Positions 31,885-43,254 are shown, numbered from the stretch's first letter. The stretch: DNA of 64,000 nucleotides from Megaustenia siamemsis (GCA_032433765.1 JAVIAB010000051.1:149361275-149425274), one strand, 5' to 3'. Notes: a model not told the origin generated them from the sequence alone. Numbers and translations are program-made.

Positions 31885-32605
31885 TTAAAATAAGAAAGCA
31901 ACAAAAAAGGTCTCAGTCTGAATAGTAAGAAAACAGAAGTAATGAGTGTAGAAACAATCATCACCATCGTGTAACATACAAATAAACAGGACAAATCTGA
32001 AACAAGTGAACCGCGCCAAATACTTGGGCACAATAATAACATCAGATGCACCACAGAAATAAAAAACAGAAAAGCTCAGGCTAAAATAACATTTCAGAAA
32101 AAGAAAAATATCTTATGCAACAAATCTATGTCAATAGAAGTGAGAAAGAGAGTTCACCGGTGCTATATAGAACCAATTCTGACCTATGGAAGCGAATCAT
32201 GGACAGTAGACAAACAAATGAAAAGACGATTGGAGGCCACAGAGATGGGATTACTCAGAAGAATGTTGAAAGTTCTCTGGACAGCTAAAATGGCCAATGA
32301 GGAAATTTTCAAAGAGGCCAACACAAAAAGGGAGCTCTTAAAAAAACATCAGAAAGAAACAATCAACACTTTTCGGGCACATCATGAGAAGAGGAAAGTT
32401 GGAATACGTAGTTGCAACTTGCAAAATAAAAGGAAAGAGAGATCGCGGACGACAAAGAGAGAAAATGCTGGATAGCTGAGTGTCATGGCATGGAAAACAG
32501 TCAACAACAAAGCTGATACGATGCACTGTGGATAGAAGATTGTGGAAAGACATGATCGCCTACGCCAGCCGGTATGGCACATGATGAGGATGATAATGAT
32601 GATGA
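31885..32605 (+). mobile_element. LINE-A fragment: RT C-terminal half to 3' end
   Basis: It starts after the RT block C with SLNSKKTEVM. It continues through NKSMSIEVRKRVHRCYIEPI, LTYGSESWTVDKQMKRRLEA, LLRRMLKVLWTAK and KEANTKRELLK to a frameshifted tail. The 3' end is CGCCTACGCCAGCCGGTATG then GCACATGATGAGGATGATAATGATGATGAT. It is head to head with the LINE-A' copy on its left. Confidence 0.8.
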
Positions 32606-32612
32606 TTGTCAA

Positions 32613-32880
32613 AAATAAATTGCACAGTATCTTCCCCATTTTTTGGAAAGCTGCTTTTGCCTGAGCTATTCTGCATCTCATCTCTGTTGTACAGCTACCA
32701 TCTGAGGTTAACATTGTTCCCACATATTTAAATCCGTTTACCTGTTTTAATATTGTTAAATTTGTCTTTATTTTGCACTGCGGCGATGTCTTTTTCATTG
32801 CTGCTACCATTACTTCTGTCTTTTTGCTATTATTGCTAGAATCCTTTATTGTTACTTTTCTTCACTATAATGTCTAACAT
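32613..32880 (-). mobile_element. LINE-A internal fragment
   Basis: The minus strand encodes ILKQVNGFKYVGTMLTSDGS, then CTTEMRCRIAQAKAAFQKMG and KILCN. These are the conserved segments just after the RT block C in the copy at 61.5-62.0 kb. Both ends are truncated. Confidence 0.75.
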
Positions 32881-33404
32881 TTCTTTCATTTATTTTTATT
32901 ATTATGTTTATATATTACATTTATATATTTATTCTAACACTTATTTTACTACAGTTTCTTTTTTTGAACGTTAGCAGCGCCCTGAGTTACCTCCAGTTAA
33001 TGAACGTTTTAAACACAATCAACAATTTGTTTATATATATATATATACATATATTAAACTCGTAATTCATATCCGGTTGTGGTCTCCTGTAGCAGGTACG
33101 ATAATAATGGGGGCCTGTACATTCCACAGATGCCAGACGGAGTGTGTGATATTATCTTGAAGGCTGCAACGCCTTGTAGGGGTTCTTTGAGTGATCTCTA
33201 ATTCCTGTCTAATAAGAAAAATGGGATATCATCTCTTCTAGGCAGCAAATTGCAATTCTAGGTTTGCATGACTTTCTACTTTAGTTCCCAGTTAGCTCAT
33301 GTGTAGAGGGAGAAATCTTGTGGAACTTGATTATCACCACGCTGAAAGTCATGATAGAAGGCAAGGGGAAAGAAAACGATTAAGAGAACGGCATCTTTAT
33401 AGAT
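32881..33404. other. A/T-rich spacer, no gene seen
   Basis: Includes a short TA run at about 33035-33055. Nothing coding recognised. Confidence 0.45.
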
Positions 33405-33577
33405 GTATTCTTCTTATTCTTCTTTCCTTCCTGATTTAGCTTTCAACGTCGAGAGGCCACATAATTTGCTGTCTTTCGCAATACGTTATATTTCTTTGTG
33501 TTTCTAATATACCATCAATCCAACTTTTTCGTGGTCAACCCTTGGGTCTGGTGTTCTCGTAACGTTTATTGTTTGAT
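33405..33577 (-). mobile_element. LINE-F 3' terminus
   Basis: TTCTTTCCTTCCTGATTTAG, CGTCGAGAGGCCACATAATT, then ATACCATCAATCCAACTTTT and TCGTGGTCAACCC align with 60.8-60.95 kb and with the flanks of the 65-bp array. Only the last part of the coding tail and the 3' end are present. Confidence 0.7.
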
Positions 33578-34030
33578 AATCTTGAACATTTAAAAAAAAT
33601 CTATCTCGAACTTTTTTGTAAATCTGTCTTGGACTTTCTCGTAAATCTATCTTCCACATTTTTGTAAATCAATCCTGAACTTCTTAAAAAATCTATCTTG
33701 AACGTTTTTTTGTTGTATATATTTTGAACTTTTTTGTAAATCTATCTTGAACTTTTTTGTAAATCTATCTTGAACTTTTTTGTAAATCTATCTTGAACGT
33801 TTTTGTAAATCTATCTTGAACTTTTTTGTAAATCTATCTTGAACTTTTTTGTAAATCTATCTTGAACTTTTTTGTAAATCTATCTTGAACTTTTTTGTAA
33901 ATCTATCTTGAACGTTTTTGTAAATCTATCTTGAACTTTCTTTTAAAATCTGTCTCGAACTTCTTTGTAAATCTATCTTGAACTTTCTTGAAAATCTACC
34001 TTGAACTTTCCCGTAAATCTACCTAAGACT
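33578..34030. repeat. 23-bp tandem array, about 19 copies
   Basis: GAACTTTTTTGTAAATCTAT then CTT, period 23 bp. The outer units are diverged, the inner ones nearly identical. It lies immediately next to the LINE-F fragment. Confidence 0.92.
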
Positions 34031-34155
34031 CCAGATTTCGGATGTGCCGAGCCGAAACGCCCAAAACGTTGCAGTTATCTGTAAACTACAACACGGGTAT
34101 CTGCGCCAAATCAACGCCCTTTCATGGGTGGCTCGCTAACGAGCAGTCGGAGACA
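34030..34155. repeat. Dispersed repeat G, partial copy 3
   Basis: TTCGGATGTGCCGAGCCGAA, then GTTGCAGTTATCTGTAAACT and ACAACACG, follow the same order as the 3' half of the copy at 42.06-42.17 kb. Confidence 0.5.
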
Positions 34156-34467
34156 GCTTAAGAATGTTCCAGTTTGGAAGAATCCACACTGGTCATCCAC
34201 TAGTTGGGAGTAGCTGGTGAAACGCCACTTTTCCTGGCAATTTCAAACAAGGGAATTGGTTACGGATCTTTCTTTGTGAAGCGTGTAACGCATGGTTTAA
34301 CGTGGTTATTTCCATGGGAAAACTGCACCAAAGTGATGAATGTCGAGTTGACAGCTGTCTTCATTTGGGTCGATAACAGAAAAGTCAAAGTATGCGAGTA
34401 AGAATGGTGAACGAGGATGGGAGGCGAGGGTATACATTTTTTGTTTGAAATAAAAAAAAAAAACAAC
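34156..34467. other. Spacer, no gene recognised
   Basis: A 65-codon + strand frame here (34204-34401) has no recognisable similarity. An A run occurs near 34450. Confidence 0.35.
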
Positions 34468-34925
34468 CTATCATCATCATCATCATCATCATGTGCCATA
34501 CCGGTTGGTGTAGGTGATCATATATTTCCACATTTTTTTTTATCCATAGTACATCGTATCAATTCTGTTGGTGACAGTTTTTCATGCCAATACATCAAGT
34601 TATCTAGTATCTTCACTCTTTGCTATGCGCGATCTCTCTTTTTCCCTGTATTTTGCCAGTTGTAACCAAGTGCTCCAACTTTCATCTTCTCATGGTGTGC
34701 CCGAGAAATATCGATTGTTTCTTTCTGATGATTGTATGTAAGCTCCATTTTTGTGTTGGCCTCTTTGAGAGTATTTTTTTTTAGCTGTTCAGTGAACTTC
34801 CAACATTTTTATCAGAAATCCCATCTTAGTGGCCTCTAATCGTCTATTCATCTTTTTGTCTACTGGCCATGACTCACTTCAGTCGATCAGAATTGGCTCT
34901 ATAAAGCACAGATAAACTCACATTC
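34468..34925 (-). mobile_element. LINE-A 3' fragment
   Basis: The 3' end on + reads CATCATCATCATCATCATCA, TGTGCCATACCGGTTGGTGT, AGGTGATCATAT. The upstream part follows the LINE-A tail (TGCTCCAACTTTCATCTTCT, GTTGGCCTCTTTGAGAG, TTTTGTCTACTGGCCATGAC), with frameshifts. Confidence 0.8.
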
Positions 34926-35569
34926 TTACTTCTATCTATCTGTCTATTGTCCTTTCGAGCCGAAGACGGCACATACGGCAGAACTACAATCTCAAAAACA
35001 GAAACCCCTGCGTGTCGAAGTGGCACATATTGCAGAGATCACTGCTTCTAAAATCTATGGTTCTGTTTCCATAACAATGATAGCTTGTCAAGCCATCGAT
35101 CAACCTCCTTAGTCGCCTCTTACGACATGCCTGGAAGGTCACAGTATCACTATTCTTTACTTCCCACATAATGAGGCAGCGGTAACACACGGGAGCATTC
35201 TTACTTATATTGACATAAACTTTGTACTTATGTTCGCTATTGTTTTACAAAACGTGGTTAGTACTTGGCATGACCTACTTTGATTTTATTCAAACTACGG
35301 GGACACCAGAATGTGATCAACGGCTCATTGTGGACAGTGATCAAGATTCTACTATTTCACTTCCATTTGTTGCCATGGACACACATCAACAAGTCCGGTC
35401 AAATAATTTGGGAAAGAAGAGAGAAGGCAAACGCGGAATCTAAAGAAAAAACGCCGCGCTCAAGTCAGATACGTTAGGTCGATACGTGTAATTATCACTG
35501 CTTGATATAAACACAGTTGTTTTCGGCATCAACATTAAACTATCGTCTTTTAATTTTCGACCTGTTATC
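34926..35569. other. Spacer with a fragment shared with 51.25 kb
   Basis: On the minus strand, 34946-34975 contains CGGCTCGAAAGGACAATAGA, matching CGGCTCGAAAGGTCAATAGA at 51264-51283. No gene recognised. A minus-strand frame of 68 codons (34984-35190) is of unknown meaning. Confidence 0.4.
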
Positions 35570-36017
35570 AGGAGTGAAAGAGTTCTTAAATGTTACGTAG
35601 AATTAGTCTTAACTTATGGATGTGAATCATGGACAATAGGGCAACGGACAAGAAAATCACTGGAGGATGGCTGTGGAAGTGTGGTTTTAGAGAAGAATGT
35701 TGAGAATACTACGGAAAGTAATGGAAACGTTCAGAAAGAGGCCAAAGCATAAAAGAGAGCTAATCTCCAATATTAGGAAGAAACAATTATCACTTTTTGA
35801 CCATGTAATGAGAAGGGAAAAGCTGGAATATATTGTGACAACCAGGAAAATTGAGGGACGAAGAATTAGCGGGACACAGAGAGAAAGATACCAGACAGCT
35901 TAAGAAAATGGCTTGGCAGAAGGTCAACAACAGAAACGATAAACAGCTGTCGAGATCGAAAGTTGTGTATAGGCATGATCACCTACGCCAGCGGACATGA
36001 TACTTGATGATGATCAG
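35570..36017 (+). mobile_element. LINE-A' 3' fragment
   Basis: The translation follows the family order: RVLKCYVELVLTYGCESWTI, KHKRELISNIRKKQLSLFDH, VMRREKLEYIVTTRKIEGRR, with frameshifts. The 3' end reads CACCTACGCCAGCGGACATG, then ATACTTGATGATGATC. Confidence 0.8.
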
Positions 36018-37944
36018 GGCTAACATTAAACTGCCATCAGGATCAAATTTAAATTGCTATTCATTATTGACGGATAACGCCTCGTGAAGTATGAGCAACA
36101 CCTTCTGACCTATAGAGTATATAGTGTCAGTGCCCATATTCTTATCCTCGACAATCAGTACATCTGTAGGTGCTATGGTTGGTGCTTCTGCCTTATGGTG
36201 AAGGCTGGCGTATGTAACAAAACAAAAAAATGGCCCGGCATCGTGGAATCACGCTTCGGCAGCAACTATGCAACCATCCCAACGAAACCCGACAACCAGT
36301 GAATCCATGAAGAGGCAAAGTTCATATTTGGCACATGACCTCATGCTACGAAGCCAGAGATCGAATGCCAGCGTCTCGTGCATCTCTGCACAAACATGAC
36401 CTTTATATGCCACATTTTAATAGCAAGCCCGGGAGAAATGAATGAAATGAGAAGATAGAAATGAAAAAGAAAAGAAATAAATTGTTGAGGAGGAGACATA
36501 GGATGGGAGTGAATGTGCACAGATAATTGGGCGAACCAGCACAATCGACGTCATAAACTAGAGCGACTGAGAGCATTTAAAGCCCTCGCCAATATTCTCA
36601 ATAGGTCTGTGTAACGAGATACACTTATGGAAGCGAAAGTGCTGGTTACATTGAGGACACTAGCAGATGCAATCTATCTCAGTTCGTGTACAAAATCTGA
36701 TTGCAAAATCTGAACTGCAGGCATAAATGATGTATAAAATTGAGATAGACAAATCTAAAGTGAGAGAGAGAGAGAGAGAGAGAGAACTAACAGAAGTAAG
36801 AAACCAAATATAATCTTTATCACTCCACAATCCAGGGGATTGTAAAGACATCACTAACCAATGACAAACTTGGCCAACCTTCTCTATTTGTTATGGTTAT
36901 GGAAGACCCGGTATCATTGCAAACGAATTAAAATCCATAATTGCTCAACCGCCCCGTGCCAGTGGAATCATCCGAATTACTAACTCATCTCCTGAACAAA
37001 GAAAGGTAGCTGTAGTTCCCATCATAGCAGTCTCAGCACACGCCAAAAGACATAAAGCAAAACCGCACAGAAAGTGAACACAGCCTTCTGTTCCCTGTCA
37101 TTGCATTTCTCAATTTGTGTCTATCTTCAGTCATTCTTTGGGACACTGTATATTGATTATAACAGAAATATATGTCAAGTACATACTTTCATCTGAATAC
37201 TACTATTATCCCACTGAAGCATTTTAGCATCATCTCAGTTAGAAGATATCTTATACTGGTGAATATATGTACTTACATGCAAGTCATACATAAGCACATA
37301 CATATTCAGTAAATTGTTTTCTAGAAGAAAGTTTACCAGAACTTTCTCACTGCAAAACAAACAAAACAAACTGTAATATACCACACCTAAGAATTTCTCA
37401 TGTTCCTACATAAGGTAACAATGGATATGATTCTTTATCAAATTATGATTGCGTTTATCAAAAAAATATTAAAATAAAGTAAGCAGTAAGTGAGCTGTGA
37501 TGTGAGCATTACAACTTCTGAAAGTGTACCCGGTCGCGCTCCGGACTGTTCCGATTGAAAAAAATATACACTGTGTATATCAGTATGTATGCTTGTGTGA
37601 GTGTGTGTATGAGTGTGTGTTTATTGTAGATCTGCAGTAGTTTCGCTTTAGCTGCAGTTCTAAAGCTCCTAATCATTTAGTTGGGCACTCCATCACTGCC
37701 TGGTGACTTTTTAATGTTAATCAGATGGCAGTGGTATTAAAAGAACGACTGTGACGGTAACACTTTCTGAAATCGTGGGGACCCTGGAGAAGGTGTGAAG
37801 AATACAATCTCATAACAAGTAACATTCCCAGGAATAGCCCAGCACATACAGTGCATGCATATTTGTCCTACATACAGTTCGTCTAATCAATCGAACTTGC
37901 CCTACCCTGATTTCATTTTCGGATATAAATTCGTGCGTGTGTTT
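36018..37944. other. About 1.9 kb with little repeat content; no gene recognised
   Basis: Contains a GA run (about 36764-36784) and a TG-rich patch (37590-37620). ORFs are short and unrecognised. This is, with 23.6-25.2 kb, the best place to look for host exons using transcript data. Confidence 0.4.
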
Positions 37945-38236
37945 TGAAAGGTCCCTGGACAGCTAAAAAGACCAATGAGGAAATTCCCAAAGAACCCAAT
38001 AAAAAAATAGAGCTCATAAGAAACATCAGAAAGAAACAATCAACATTGTTCGAGCACATCACGAGAAGAGGAAAGTTGGAATGCTTGGTTACAACTGGCA
38101 AAATACCGGGAAAAAGAGATCGTGGACGACAAAAAGACAAGTTGCTGAATAACAACAACAGAACTGATGCGATGCACTGCGGATAAAGCATTGTGACATG
38201 ATCGCCTACGCCAACCGGTATAGAATGATGATAATG
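37945..38236 (+). mobile_element. LINE-A 3' fragment
   Basis: CCTGGACAGCTAAAAAGACC, AACATCAGAAAGAAACAATC, AGAGATCGTGGACGAC, and the 3' end CGCCTACGCCAACCGGTATA then GAATGATGATAATG. Reading frames are broken. It is directly followed by the 3' end of the oppositely oriented LINE-E, so the two are tail to tail. Confidence 0.75.
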
Positions 38237-38584
38237 TTATTGAGTTATTTGCGGGTCATGATCATTGCACTCCGAACATGTCCATAGGTGCTCATATCCC
38301 CTTCTTAGCAAGTCCCTCAGTGTCCAGCGACTGACGACTCCAGTTCTATGTTGGTTGATAAGTCTTCTTACACGCCCACTATGTTTCTCGTTTCTGGCTG
38401 TGCCCATCTTAACTCCCATTTCTTTCATCCGAAGGCGTGACGTGTCCTCATAGTCGTCAAAGTTCTGTGTCCTTCCCACTTCCCGGAGGGCATTGATGAT
38501 GTCCGCCCGATCCACTGGTTGAGCGTCCTCAACAATAGCGCAGCTAGCCAACCTGTCCGCTCTTTCATTTCCCCGTACTCCCAC
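38237..38584 (-). pseudogene. LINE-E RNase H C-terminal segment
   Basis: An open stretch of 115 codons. It starts GVRGNERADRLASCAIVEDA, the last conserved RNase H motif, with the acidic residue of the fold in E-R-A-D. It continues through LREVGRTQNFDDYEDTSRLR, KHSGRVRRLINQHRTGVVSR and WTLRDLLRRGYEHLWTCSEC. It belongs to the retrotransposon and is not a host gene. Compared with 45.2 kb it has a single EMGVKMG unit. Confidence 0.75.
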
Positions 38585-40030
38585 ATGTCCTGGAACGTCA
38601 TATGCACCACTGTCTTCCTTGACTATTCTGCCTGCCGAGCGTGCTGTAAATGCCCATGCACTCCTTTGGTGTCGTCTTACAGATCTGTCTGTATAGATGA
38701 CTGCATCTTTCTAATCGGTGTTATCACAGATGAGACCGTTGACCTCCGCATTGACCACGACTGAGTCCTGTTCCCTACATTTCCTGTCGAGTGTGACAAT
38801 ACACGAGAATGTTGCCCCGAATGACGTAGGCACCGGTATCCACTTCTCTCCAGCGTTGATATTGGTAAGCCCACATATCTGTTTGATTACATCTTCTGCT
38901 CGGCCCACCCATGATTTACCTCTTTTTATGCTGGCACAATTTTCCGTGCTGAGCTCGTGATGCAATGGATGCTATTTATCTGCACTTATCTTCAGGTAAA
39001 CTCGTGCCCTCCAGAACTTGATAGTTGAGAAGATACCTCATTGCTAAACAGGGAGTGCCCCTCGTACACCTCAAGATAATGCGCATAGCTTCATTCTGTA
39101 TTTTCTCCAGCTTGTCAATGTGCGTCTTACTGACAGTAAGAACTGTCAGGGCATACTAGATTGGTGCGAGGACTAGTCCTTGGAACAGAATGGTAAGTAG
39201 TCTCTGCTCGATGGTGACAGCTGCCATGACCTTCAAGGCGGCCAATCCTTTGCGGGATTTTGTTATCACATGGTCGACGTGGTTTCGAAAACACAGGCTG
39301 CGATCAAACTTAACTCGAGCTATATCTTTACCCTGTCCCCGGTTACCTCATCAGCTCCCATTCGTACCACCGGTGTTTCCGTGTTAACAATATGATTTTT
39401 AAGTGAGAACCATGCACCTGATGCTTTATTAGGATTAACCAATGCACCTGGTACTCCACACCACAAAGAGATAAGATCGAGTTCGTCTTGCATTGTGGAG
39501 GCGATTTCACTTCTGTCTCCTCCCTGTTGATATACCAGAATATCATCAGCAAAGGTCATAATTTTTCACATTCCATCCAGCTGTTGTTCCGTGATCGTTA
39601 TTGTGTACACGTTAAATAGAACTGGTGACAATGGTGAGCCTTGTGGCAGCCCTGGACAAATGGATGTTGGCTCGGATGGCTAACGTCTATACCTGAGTAT
39701 CACCTTCCTTTGAAACAGTGCCGCAGCGATCCATCTAACGAGGAACGGGTGCACCGCCAGTGTGAGGAGCATATGCATGAGGTATTCAAATGGTACTTTC
39801 TTGTATGCATCCTCCAGATCTATAGCAGCAGCACATGTCTCCTCCTGTCTGTGGAAGCCTTCGAAGAATCATAGGCGAAGACATCATGTCTCTTTGTTAT
39901 ATCTATAACCTCCGAGTGTGGGTGAGAGTGCGCGTTCTGTTCAGTTACAGGTGAGGACACGGGCAACTATTTCCTCCAGTATCTTGTCCGCATTGTTCTT
40001 CATCGTGATGATTCTGTAGAAACTGATCTA
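38237..40030 (-). mobile_element. LINE-E: reverse transcriptase plus RNase H, broken
   Basis: Reading down the minus strand: AAIDLEDAYKKVPFEYLMHM (RT block A region, about 39840-39780), CPGLPQGSPLSPVLFNVYTI (block B, about 39655-39600), MTFADDILVYQQ (block C, FADD, at about 39559-39525), the post-RT part, then RNase H pieces and the RGNERADRLA motif (RNase H C-terminal end), finishing in a basic tail and WTCSECNDHDPQITQ at 38240. An encoded RNase H separates this family from LINE-A, B and F. Several stops and frameshifts occur. A second, partial copy lies at 45.05-45.48 kb in opposite orientation. Confidence 0.82.
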
Positions 40031-40053
40031 AGAATGGTCCTCGTTGATAATGA

Positions 40054-40055
<2 letters not shown>

Positions 40056-40097
<42 letters not shown>
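40056..40097. repeat. (TA)n microsatellite
   Basis: Alternating TA for about 42 bp, joined to the next tract. Confidence 0.95.
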
Positions 40098-40100
<3 letters not shown>

Positions 40101-40238
40101 TGGATGGATGGATGGATGGATGGATGGATGGATGGATGGATGGATGGATGGATGGATGGATGGATGGATGGATGGATGGATGGATGGATGGATGGATGGA
40201 TGGATGGATGGATGGATGGATGGATAGATAGATAGATA
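40098..40238. repeat. (GGAT)n microsatellite
   Basis: About 32 copies of GATG/GGAT, ending in a few GATA units. Minus-strand frames through it read Ile-His-Pro-Ser repeats by chance. Confidence 0.95.
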
Positions 40239-40310
40239 AAATAAGTGAGGAACAACGTGGATTAACGGGAGGAAAGTGCACCGATAATGCAATATACATC
40301 CTGTGAACAT
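40239..40310 (+). mobile_element. Possible short RT fragment
   Basis: The + strand reads [20 protein letters not shown], which resembles the RT segment of the form E-E-Q-x-G-F-x-x-G-x-x-T-x-D-A-I found in non-LTR elements. It is short and isolated. Confidence 0.3.
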
Positions 40311-40339
40311 TGTTATAAAGAGCTATAGAGGTGTATATA

Positions 40340-40400
40340 TGGGAAGTGGTTAGTGAACTGGACTACAAAGGACAAGAGTTAGGGTTGGGTACCTAGGGTT
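40340..40400 (+). mobile_element. SINE1 head fragment
   Basis: GTGGTTAGTGAACTGGACTA, then CAAAGGACAAGAGTTAGGGT, matches the tRNA-like head between the A and B boxes. The rest of the element is absent. Confidence 0.6.
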
Positions 40401-41059
40401 GGTTGCCACAATTATTTAATGTTAAGGGAACAACATTATTCGTCACTAGAAAGCCAAACCCAAACCAAATAAAATAGAACATCAACAAAAGAAAACCTTA
40501 GAAGTCAACCTGGCAAGCGTTGAAGCCTTTACAACAAGACCTAAAGGCTAAGCAAAACATATTACTGTACTTACCAGGTAAGCTTTCATTGATGCACTGC
40601 CAAAAGTCTACCTGAAAAAAAATATTCAGACATGCGCATTACATTTGTTGCAACGATATTAAGGAAGAAGATGATGATGACGGTGATCATGATAATGGCG
40701 ATCAACAATATGAAGAAGATGAAGACGATTGCGGTAGAAAGGAAGAAGAAGAAGAAGTGAAAGTGGAGGAAGATAAAAATAAGAAGGAAATCATGTTTGT
40801 AACATAAAGTATATGAAGAGGAGAAAAGGAGGAATTAAAGTTAGAAAGAAGATGGTCAGTAAAAACATAGATCAAGAATCAAGATGAAGAAAAAGAACAG
40901 AAGATGGGCAAAAAAAAAGCAATGTAAAATATGCAGAGATTGACACAGAGAGATAGAGAATATGTTTGGTAGTGTGACTAGTGTCATTATTACATGGCAG
41001 GCGCTTAATGGAAACAAACGGCAGCCGCTTAATGGAAACAAACAGTAACCATTATAATT
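40401..41059. other. Spacer with a purine-rich acidic reading frame
   Basis: 40660-40807 on + reads as a Glu/Asp-rich stretch (KEEDDDDGDHDNGDQQYEED, then KEEEEEVKVEEDKNKKEI) ending at TAA. It has no start codon or domain, and purine-rich DNA yields such frames easily. The rest shows nothing. Confidence 0.3.
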
Positions 41060-41620
41060 AAGAAACAGGAGTTCCTATGTATAAATCAAGGAGTCAGACA
41101 AGGCTGTGTTCTATCGTCGACTTTGTTCTCACTTTACAAAGAAAATATTATGTGGTCAATATTACATATACAAGTATTTGAAGTCAACGGTCACAACATA
41201 AACAATTTGCGATATGCAGATGAAACAGGTTTAATAGCAGAGACAGAGAGTGAACTACACGAAATGATAGACATAATAAGAAAAAGAAAGCAACAAGAAA
41301 GATCTCAGTCTGAATAGTAAGAAAACAGAAGTAATGGTCATATCGAAGAAACAATCATCACCATCATGCAGCATAAAAATAAACAGGACAAATCTGAAAC
41401 AAGTGGAACGCGTCAAATACTTGGGCACAATAATAACATCAGATGGAAGATGCAACACAGAAATACAAAAAATTAGAATGGCTCCGGCTAAAATAGCAAA
41501 TTCAGAAAATGAAGAACGTCTTATACAACAAGTCTATGTCAATAGAAGTGAGAGAGTTCATTGGTGCTATACAGAGCCAATTCTAAACTATGGAAGCGAA
41601 TGGTCAGCATAAGATAATTC
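41060..41620 (+). mobile_element. LINE-A fragment: RT blocks B and C, catalytic site mutated
   Basis: NQGVRQGCVLSSTLFSLYKE (block B), then NNLRYADETGLIAETESELH: the catalytic YADD is changed to YADE. Downstream pieces (SKKQSSPSCSIKINRTNLKQ, VERVKYLGTIITSDGRCNTE) are in another frame. It ends within the YGSEW segment at a GC/CA microsatellite. Inactive. Confidence 0.82.
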
Positions 41621-41632
41621 TTCATTGTAACG

Positions 41633-41672
41633 CGCGCGCGCGCGCACGCACGCACACAAACACACACAAAAG
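41633..41672. repeat. (GC)n/(CA)n microsatellite
   Basis: CGCGCGCGCGCGCGCACGCA followed by CA-rich repeats, at the truncated end of LINE-A. Confidence 0.9.
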
Positions 41673-41883
41673 CACTAGGAAACGTGAAGTGTTAAAAAAA
41701 TATTGTAGAAATGGTCATTTACCTGATTTGGTGGACAACTCTCAGCTGCTGCCAACAGCTGCTGTAGCTGTGGGAAAGGTGATGTGTGGCCGTGTACCTG
41801 TTGGAGAGAAGATAGATTTAGCCGATGATCAGCTGCAGGATCATATTGTGTGTATATTACCATATAATGTAAGCGCTATGTAG
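41673..41883 (+). other. Possible coding exon of unknown function
   Basis: The + frame reads REVLKKYCRNGHLPDLVDNS, QLLPTAAVAVGKVMCGRVPV and GEKIDLADDQLQDHIVCILP and is open up to TAG at 41881. Its composition is more protein-like than neighbouring frames, and GTAAGC at 41869 could serve as a splice donor. I do not recognise it. It may equally be a fragment of an unlabelled mobile element. Confidence 0.25.
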
Positions 41884-41934
41884 GAAAGGTCAGAACAATC
41901 AACGTTAGTATGGCTTATATTGGAACTTCTGATT

Positions 41935-42195
41935 AAATATGTCCCATCTGTGATGGAACCATCCAGAACCTGCTCCACCTCTCCGTGCTGTCTCCAGAAA
42001 CAGACTAACCTGTCTAGTCTGGCCAAGCGAGTAGGGATCGAAGAGGAATGACAACCCGTGGCTAAAAAATAACGTGCAAAAGTCGGATGCGTTGGGCCGA
42101 AAGGCATAACATCACAGTTTTACTGCAAACCACAACACAACATATACACGCCACTTAACGTCCTTTTAAGGGCGGATGATGAAGAGGTGTATTCC
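41935..42195. repeat. Dispersed repeat G, copy 2
   Basis: Landmarks in the same order as copy 1 at 5.7 kb: GGAACCATCCAGAACC, TCTGGCCAAGCGAGTAGG, GTCGGATGCGTTGGGCCGAA, AACGTCCTTTTAAGGGCG, TGTATTCCTTTAG. No coding capacity. Confidence 0.7.
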
Positions 42196-42199
42196 TTTA

Positions 42200-42585
42200 G
42201 TTCTTGGGCGAACATAAGGAAGGAGGAGGATCTTCTTCTTCTATCCTTCCTCCATTGCCGTTGGCGTCGAGGGGAGATACAATCTGCGATCCTTTGCTCT
42301 TCTGTTGGCCTCTTCTGATGTTATTCCTCCTAGTGACTCTAGTATTCCCTTTATCCATCTCTTTCTCGGTCTTCCTCTTAATCTGGCGTTTTCGTAGCGT
42401 TTGTTTATGGCTCTTTGAGTCATTGTTAGTTCTTTTTGTCTTGTTATGTGGCCGAACCAATTTATCTGTTGTTTATTTATGTATTCGATGGCTGGTTCAA
42501 TTTCGAGTTTCTTCCTCAGGTCATTGTTTCTTATTCTGTCTCTTAAGCTGGTTCCTGCCATTCTTCTGACACATTTTATTTCGGT
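42200..42585 (-). mobile_element. LINE-F 3' fragment
   Basis: The minus strand (42241-42561) stays open for 106 codons: MAGTSLRDRIRNNDLRKKLE, IEPAIEYINKQQINWFGHIT, then ARLRGRPRKRWIKGILESLG and GITSEEANRRAKDRRLYLPS. It is the best-preserved LINE-F C-terminal tail here and shows the source frame of the 65-bp array at 25-28 kb. The upstream end is joined to a LINE-B tail in the opposite orientation. Confidence 0.8.
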
Positions 42586-42589
42586 GGTA

Positions 42590-42900
42590 AGCAGGAGGAT
42601 GAAGTCTTAAAATAAATTAAAAGTTAAAATAGAACAACTAAACACAATTCAAATAATACAGAAGAAGATTTGTAGGGCATGCTAAGAAACATACTAAATG
42701 TAATCACGGAAGGGAAAATAAAGGTAAAAGAGGCAGAGACAGACCAAGACTAGCATACACGAGTAACATCAAAAGATGGACAAGTCAGCCTATGACAACC
42801 TGCACCATAAAAGCAATCGACAGAACGGAATGACGCTCCACGGTAAATAACCTTCGATGCGGAGACGGCATGCATTAATGACGATTCTTATTTCTAGACT
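42590..42900 (+). mobile_element. LINE-B 3' fragment
   Basis: DEVLK, then ILNVITEGKIKGKRGRDRPR, LAYTSNIKRWTSQPMTTCTI and KAIDRTEWRSTVNNLRCGDG. It ends GCGGAGACGGCATGCATTAA, then TGACG. The same terminus appears in reverse at 20.14 and 46.93 kb. Confidence 0.75.
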
Positions 42901-43254
42901 GTAAATGTATTTTTTTTAAATGCATACACGTATTCTACGTTGTGCGGATTTACGCTTCTGCGTATGCTGTTTTGCAAGTAAACTCTAAGTTTTAACAAAT
43001 ATAATTATGCGAATTGCAGGTAATTTAAGTTTTTTTCTTTACTTTACAGGCAATGTATCTTGTAAGTATGATAAGTTGCAAGTAATTAAACTTGTAAATC
43101 CTCAAGAATTGCAAGTGTTCGAGACTATAGTTACCGTAAGCTATGTCTTTAACCATTTTGGTATGATGAGTTGTAAGGAAACAGAACTTGTAAGTATTGC
43201 AGGTATCAGAGTTGTGAGTACCTAGGTTATACGTTTTTAAAATGTAATTTTCTG
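42901..43254. other. Spacer, partly decayed repeat
   Basis: TTGTAAGTAT and TTGCAAGT phrases recur loosely here and anticipate the following 32-bp array. No gene recognised. Confidence 0.45.

Noticed and set aside
36084..36544. 72-codon + strand and 67-codon minus-strand ORFs in the 36-kb spacer
   Set aside because: No recognisable motif, overlapping each other's region on opposite strands, and within the length expected by chance.
39945..40310. ORFs with long Ile-His-Pro-Ser runs
   Set aside because: Reading of the GGAT microsatellite on the minus strand.
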